Source: Fidelibacterota bacterium
GTDB taxonomy: Bacteria; Fidelibacterota; Marinisomatia; Marinisomatales; UBA1611
Assembly: GCA_012964275.1 (NCBI GenBank)
Contig: DTUG01000196.1
Span: 1-7,829, forward strand
Reading direction: 5' to 3'
DNA: 7,829 nt
Part shown: in pieces, positions 5,057 through 7,829 of the stretch
Layout of the letters: each line of letters begins with the position of its first letter
Numbering within the stretch: position 1 is the stretch's first letter
Made by a program: the position numbers and the translations under genes
The notes under the pieces: model-generated
What the model was told of the DNA's origin: nothing
Seen by the model: only the letters and a program-made list of their open reading frames with translations
The model's database searches: none

Positions 5057-6289
5057 ATGGCCTATTGCAGCGTTATAAGACTATTTCTGTTGATCTATTT
5101 ACCTTGTTGCTTATTGGGGCAGGATGGTGACCTATTCTTTGCACCAGACAGCGGAATTCGGGTAGACAGCGCCGGGATTAGTAAAGTATTGCAAGCCACA
5201 TCCGGGCTTTATTTTATTTATTATAACCAAGGTCCGGATCAAAGTCTAGCCATTTCTGAAGATGGTTTGAGTTTTACCTCTGTAAATATACATGATTATC
5301 CAGATTACCGTTATGAGGTGATGCCGGACAGCAGCTACAGGCGTTATTTTGTGGAAATCGAAATTGATTCTGCAAAACTAAGGAGCTTCAGTTCTGATGG
5401 CGGGATCGAATTTACGATGGATCCCGGCTATCGCTATGTGTTTACTCCTAATGACGCCATTACACACCCTAATGTTTATGCAACCTATTTCAATAATGCC
5501 TTGGGCGAGGTGTACATGGTGTATCTTGCCGGAGAGATCGATAATGCCCGTAGTATTCACTCGGAGACCGGTAACAATGGCTGGGTTTTTGGGTCATACA
5601 CAACAGATATTTTTGGTGATTCTATTTTGGGCGGTGGGAACCAGAGTTACTGGGATCCGCATGCCATAGTTTTGCCTGATGATCGGATTCGCATTTTTAC
5701 TATGAATCAACACGGTCATCCGGTACCACCTGCTGAACCAAAAGGTACCATCTATAGTTTTACCAGTGAAGATTATGGCTCGACATTTACCCAGGACCCC
5801 GATTACCGGCTGCGTTTTGATGATTATACGGAGTTTGAAGTGCTATCGCTGAACGATCCCAAGGTTATTCTACTGCCTGATGGTCGCTACCGGATGTATA
5901 TGGCTTCTATGATCCGCATAGGTCCAGGTGAAAATGATATTAAATGGGCCATCGTCAGTGCTACCACATCAGCAACAATTTCTGTTGATAAGGATCCCAA
6001 TGGTATCCCCAATGATTTCAGATTGGACCAGAATTTCCCTAATCCATTTAATTCTCAAACTAAGATTGAATATGGTCTACCCGAAGGAAGCCATGTGAAG
6101 ATTACCATTTATGATACCATGGGCAGGGAAGTGAAGATGCTATTTAATGGTGTACAGGAGCCAGGTTATAAATCAATTATTTGGAATGGCACGAATAATG
6201 ATGGTCGAATAATCAGCGCTGGAATTTATCTCTATTCATTTCAGGTAAAGGATTTTGGAAAGACTAAAAAAATGATACTGTTAAATTGA
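5057..6289 (+). CDS. Secreted propeller-like (sialidase/glycosidase-type) protein with C-terminal sorting domain
   Basis: A 410-residue exported protein. Residues 1-21 are a signal peptide. Residues 25-310 resemble a beta-propeller of the sialidase/GH43-like kind: repeated blade motifs WDPHAIVLPDDRIRIFTM (199-216) and NDPKVILLPDGRYRMYM (266-282), Asp-box-like SEDGLSFTS (67-75) and SEDYGSTFTQ (237-246), and SSDGGIEFT (112-120). Residues 321-410 are a typical sorting domain: DQNFPNPFNSQTKIEYGLP, then VKITIYDTMGREVKML, then SAGIYLYSFQV and a KK-rich end. The mature protein is therefore probably secreted or surface-attached by a type IX system, whose genes are not in this window. Its substrate, likely carbohydrate, is not determined; I cannot identify catalytic residues with confidence. 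There is no ribosome binding site before ATG 5057, only five bases after the previous stop, which suggests translational coupling. Confidence 0.8.
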   Translation: MAYCSVIRLFLLIYLPCCLLGQDGDLFFAPDSGIRVDSAGISKVLQATSGLYFIYYNQGPDQSLAISEDGLSFTSVNIHDYPDYRYEVMPDSSYRRYFVEIEIDSAKLRSFSSDGGIEFTMDPGYRYVFTPNDAITHPNVYATYFNNALGEVYMVYLAGEIDNARSIHSETGNNGWVFGSYTTDIFGDSILGGGNQSYWDPHAIVLPDDRIRIFTMNQHGHPVPPAEPKGTIYSFTSEDYGSTFTQDPDYRLRFDDYTEFEVLSLNDPKVILLPDGRYRMYMASMIRIGPGENDIKWAIVSATTSATISVDKDPNGIPNDFRLDQNFPNPFNSQTKIEYGLPEGSHVKITIYDTMGREVKMLFNGVQEPGYKSIIWNGTNNDGRIISAGIYLYSFQVKDFGKTKKMILLN

Positions 6290-6312
6290 AGATTCATTAT
6301 AAATCGATAGGA

Positions 6313-6351
6313 TACGCCATGGCTATTGGCAGGGTTTTTATTTGAGGCGTA
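6313..6351 (+). terminator. Weak stem-loop after the propeller gene
   Basis: TACGCC (6313-6318) is complementary to GGCGTA (6346-6351), and an alternative inner pairing of GCCAT (6316-6320) with ATTGGC (6325-6330) precedes GGGTTTTTATTT. The inner stem plus T-rich run could act as a weak terminator between 5057-6289 and the next gene. The stem is short, so confidence is low. Confidence 0.3.
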
Positions 6352-6362
6352 AATTCTAGGGA

Positions 6363-6809
6363 ATGAAAAAATTCGCTGTCATAATTTCATTCACGATAGT
6401 GTTTTGCCAAGGACCCTATGTTAGCCCTGGAGTTCAACTCGGGTATGGATTTCAGGAACACGTGCTCTATTTATCTGGTCAGGTGACCGTAGGTTGGTTT
6501 ACCAACACCTATCTAAATCCCGGCATTACCCTGGGTCTCCGCCGTTCAAAAGAAAAAATGTACCATTACGTTGACCTGCAAAATACATTAGTTGATTTTG
6601 GATTTGGAATCGGTCTCATGAGAAATAATTCCGATTCTAATGATAAATACATTAAATCAAAATTATGGCTCTGGATTCCGTATAATTACTACCCTTATGG
6701 ATTGCTGGCTTTTGAAAACTTGGCAAAAAAAGGTGACTCCATTATTCCCCAAATGGGAATATTCTTCGTTTTTCCAGTACTTACACGCGTAGAGGGAATA
6801 TCCTACTGA
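6363..6809 (+). CDS. Small exported beta-rich envelope protein
   Basis: A 148-residue protein with a signal peptide at residues 1-16 (lysines 2-3, hydrophobic 4-14). The rest alternates hydrophobic and polar residues in strands rich in Gly, Tyr and Trp: SPGVQLGYGF (21-30), YLSGQVTVGWF (36-46), PGITLGLRR (53-61), YHYVDLQ (67-73), VDFGFGIGL (77-85), SKLWLWIPYNYY (99-110), and a final MGIFFVFPVL strand (131-140). This fits a small outer-membrane beta-barrel or periplasmic beta-protein; the chain ends in an aromatic residue (Tyr148), common in barrels, though eight strands are not clearly complete. Cys15 is preceded by Phe, so it is not a lipobox. AGGGA abuts the ATG at 6363 with no spacer, an unusual and probably inefficient ribosome binding site; the clear signal peptide nonetheless supports this start. 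Function unknown. Confidence 0.7.
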   Translation: MKKFAVIISFTIVFCQGPYVSPGVQLGYGFQEHVLYLSGQVTVGWFTNTYLNPGITLGLRRSKEKMYHYVDLQNTLVDFGFGIGLMRNNSDSNDKYIKSKLWLWIPYNYYPYGLLAFENLAKKGDSIIPQMGIFFVFPVLTRVEGISY

Positions 6810-6837
6810 TAAAATTAAATTAAAGAAAGGCAAATAT

Positions 6838-7188
6838 ATGAATATCAAATATACCGACTTTGGTCAGATTTTAATTGATAACCAGATTTACGGTCATGAC
6901 ATGGTCTTGAATAATGGCACTCCGGAAAAACGCCAAAAGAAAAGAAGCAGGTCCCTGAAAGGACAGTATGGCCACACCCCCTTGGGTCCACGGGAAAACA
7001 TTCCCTGGAATTGCTCAGAGTTAGTGATCGGTACGGGATATTATGGCAACCTGCCTATCACAGAAGCGGTTAAAAAGGAAGCAAAAGACAGAGGAGTTAA
7101 TCTCAAAATTATGAAAACTGCGGATGCCTGTAATTATCTTTTAAAAAATCAAGTTGGAGCCAATGCGGTTCTCCATGTTACCTGTTAA
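6838..7188 (+). CDS. Mth938 domain-containing protein (AAMDC/NDUFAF3-like)
   Basis: A 116-residue protein covering the whole Mth938 (DUF498) fold. Family marks: IKYTDFGQILIDNQIYGHD at 3-21, the motif LVIGTGYYGNLP at 62-73, the shift to GVNLKIMKTADACNYL at 86-101, and the ending ANAVLHVTC at 108-116, very like the ALH.TC end of relatives. Members occur in archaea, bacteria and as human AAMDC and NDUFAF3; NDUFAF3 helps assemble respiratory complex I, but the biochemical role of bacterial members is not established. Residues 29-48 form a basic loop (KRQKKRSRSLK) that is more charged than usual. AAAGG at 6826-6830, seven bases upstream of the ATG, supports this start. The neighbours give no clue to the pathway. 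Confidence 0.9.
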   Translation: MNIKYTDFGQILIDNQIYGHDMVLNNGTPEKRQKKRSRSLKGQYGHTPLGPRENIPWNCSELVIGTGYYGNLPITEAVKKEAKDRGVNLKIMKTADACNYLLKNQVGANAVLHVTC

Positions 7189-7229
7189 TAGCTTTGAAAT
7201 GCCAATTAGCAAATAATAGATATGAAATT

Positions 7230-7239
7230 TACCATGGTA
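7230..7239. repeat. 10-bp palindrome before the last gene
   Basis: TACCATGGTA lies 35 bases upstream of the start at 7275 and is followed by nine A residues. On the minus strand it would read as a short stem preceded by, not followed by, a T-run, so it is not a terminator in that direction. Possibly an operator; probably chance. Confidence 0.2.
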
Positions 7240-7274
7240 GAAAAAAAAATTATTCATAAGTAATTTAAATATTA

Positions 7275-7829
7275 ATGATGCAGCACCTTAAGAACATCAA
7301 GTATTATTTTATTCCATTGACAGTCATTTGGCTAAGCCCCCAGTTGATATCACAGAAGTTAGCTCAACAGCCAACCGCTGAGAATCGAAAACCAGTACAA
7401 GTAATCGTCAGTGGTAATCACCCTGATGCGATTGATAATGGAGAAACCGTTATTTATGATAACAGAAAAGGAATAGATCTTCGAAGCTTTGAACGCCCGA
7501 TTAAAACTACCGTGCCACCCTTAGAAAGCGAACCTGAGGCAGAGCCAGTAAACCACCCTGGAGAAAGTCCGTCAGAGCATGGAGAGAAGTACCAGGAAGT
7601 GTCTGGAAGCGGGTACAAGAAGCAAACTGAATTATATGAAGATACATTGCGGATACAAATGGACGATGCCCCTTTGCCGGAGAATATAGGCGCCAAACAG
7701 GAATCACCTGAGAGCGTATCCCGATCATCAGTGGAATCCAATGAGGGAGTACAGCAATTCATGGACCAGGGAACCAAATATACCGGAACTGCTGCTCAAA
7801 ATATATTTCTCATGAATGCACTGGGGATA
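7275..7829 (+). CDS. Exported Pro/Glu/Ser-rich protein, 3' end beyond the window
   Basis: A frame opens with two consecutive ATG codons (7275 and 7278) and stays open for 185 codons to the right edge. Residues 8-27 (IKYYFIPLTVIW core, then LSPQLISQ) make a good signal peptide or anchor. Residues 40-75 include VQVIVSGNHPDAIDNG and ETVIYDNRKGIDL, which has the look of the first strands of a PKD-like domain but is not enough to assign one. Residues 77-150 are low in hydrophobics and rich in Pro, Glu and Ser, so probably a disordered linker in an extracytoplasmic protein. No Shine-Dalgarno is visible upstream. An opposite-strand frame at 7454-7777 overlaps it, but only this frame has a signal peptide and sensible composition. 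The function must lie downstream. Confidence 0.6.
   Translation, partial: MMQHLKNIKYYFIPLTVIWLSPQLISQKLAQQPTAENRKPVQVIVSGNHPDAIDNGETVIYDNRKGIDLRSFERPIKTTVPPLESEPEAEPVNHPGESPSEHGEKYQEVSGSGYKKQTELYEDTLRIQMDDAPLPENIGAKQESPESVSRSSVESNEGVQQFMDQGTKYTGTAAQNIFLMNALGI

Noticed and set aside
5378..5669. Short frames on both strands inside the propeller gene
   Set aside because: They overlap blade motifs of the real protein and have no start context or recognisable content.
7454..7777. Minus-strand frame of 107 codons
   Set aside because: It overlaps the + frame from 7275, which has a signal peptide and runs to the edge. The minus frame is Ser/Cys-rich without recognisable motifs.
1..7829. Mobile element, CRISPR array, tRNA or toxin-antitoxin module
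   Set aside because: I found no transposase or integrase motifs, no terminal inverted or direct repeats bounding a segment, no spaced identical repeats of CRISPR type, no tRNA-like cloverleaf and no recognisable toxin or antitoxin. The 69-base repeat is protein-coding.

Overview
The window is AT-rich, and every gene I can support lies on the + strand: eight complete genes, one cut off at the left edge and one cut off at the right edge. Two proteins end in the kind of C-terminal sorting domain used for type IX secretion (FPNPFN, then a GREV-like strand, then an AGIYLYSF-like strand and a basic end). Several products are exported proteins of unknown function. Together these suggest an uncultured member of the Fibrobacterota-Chlorobiota-Bacteroidota superphylum. 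The protein style reminds me most of marine Candidatus Marinimicrobia (SAR406) or related lineages; this is inference and no marker gene in the window proves it.

Layout. 1-92: tail of a large secreted protein with a sorting-domain end. 231-725: membrane-anchored protein with a charged linker and one PKD-like domain. 884-2164: radical SAM enzyme of the spore photoproduct lyase (SPL) family that lacks the lyase's catalytic residues. 2305-2565: small free-standing beta-barrel resembling domain 2 of EF-Tu. 2579-2730: structured intergenic RNA candidate, three hairpins followed by a strong intrinsic terminator. 2766-3476 and 3543-4199: two exported paralogues with the same leader; the first carries seven tandem 23-residue repeats, the second keeps only two and continues as a long coiled coil. 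4371-5051: multi-pass membrane protein of a conserved but uncharacterised type. 5057-6289: secreted propeller-like protein with a sorting domain, starting 5 bases after the previous stop. 6363-6809: small exported beta-rich protein, probably envelope-associated. 6838-7188: Mth938-domain (AAMDC-like) protein. 7275 to the right edge: exported, proline/glutamate/serine-rich protein, incomplete.

How the genes fit together. Most look like independent housekeeping or envelope genes, not one pathway. Two sub-units stand out. The structured RNA plus terminator (2579-2730) sits just before the exported repeat-protein pair (2766-4199), which share one strong Shine-Dalgarno-led arrangement and a 66-base gap and are probably one transcript. 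The membrane protein and propeller protein (4371-6289) are tightly spaced and probably co-transcribed. No tRNA, rRNA, transposase, integrase or CRISPR array was seen. No gap between genes exceeds 300 bases.
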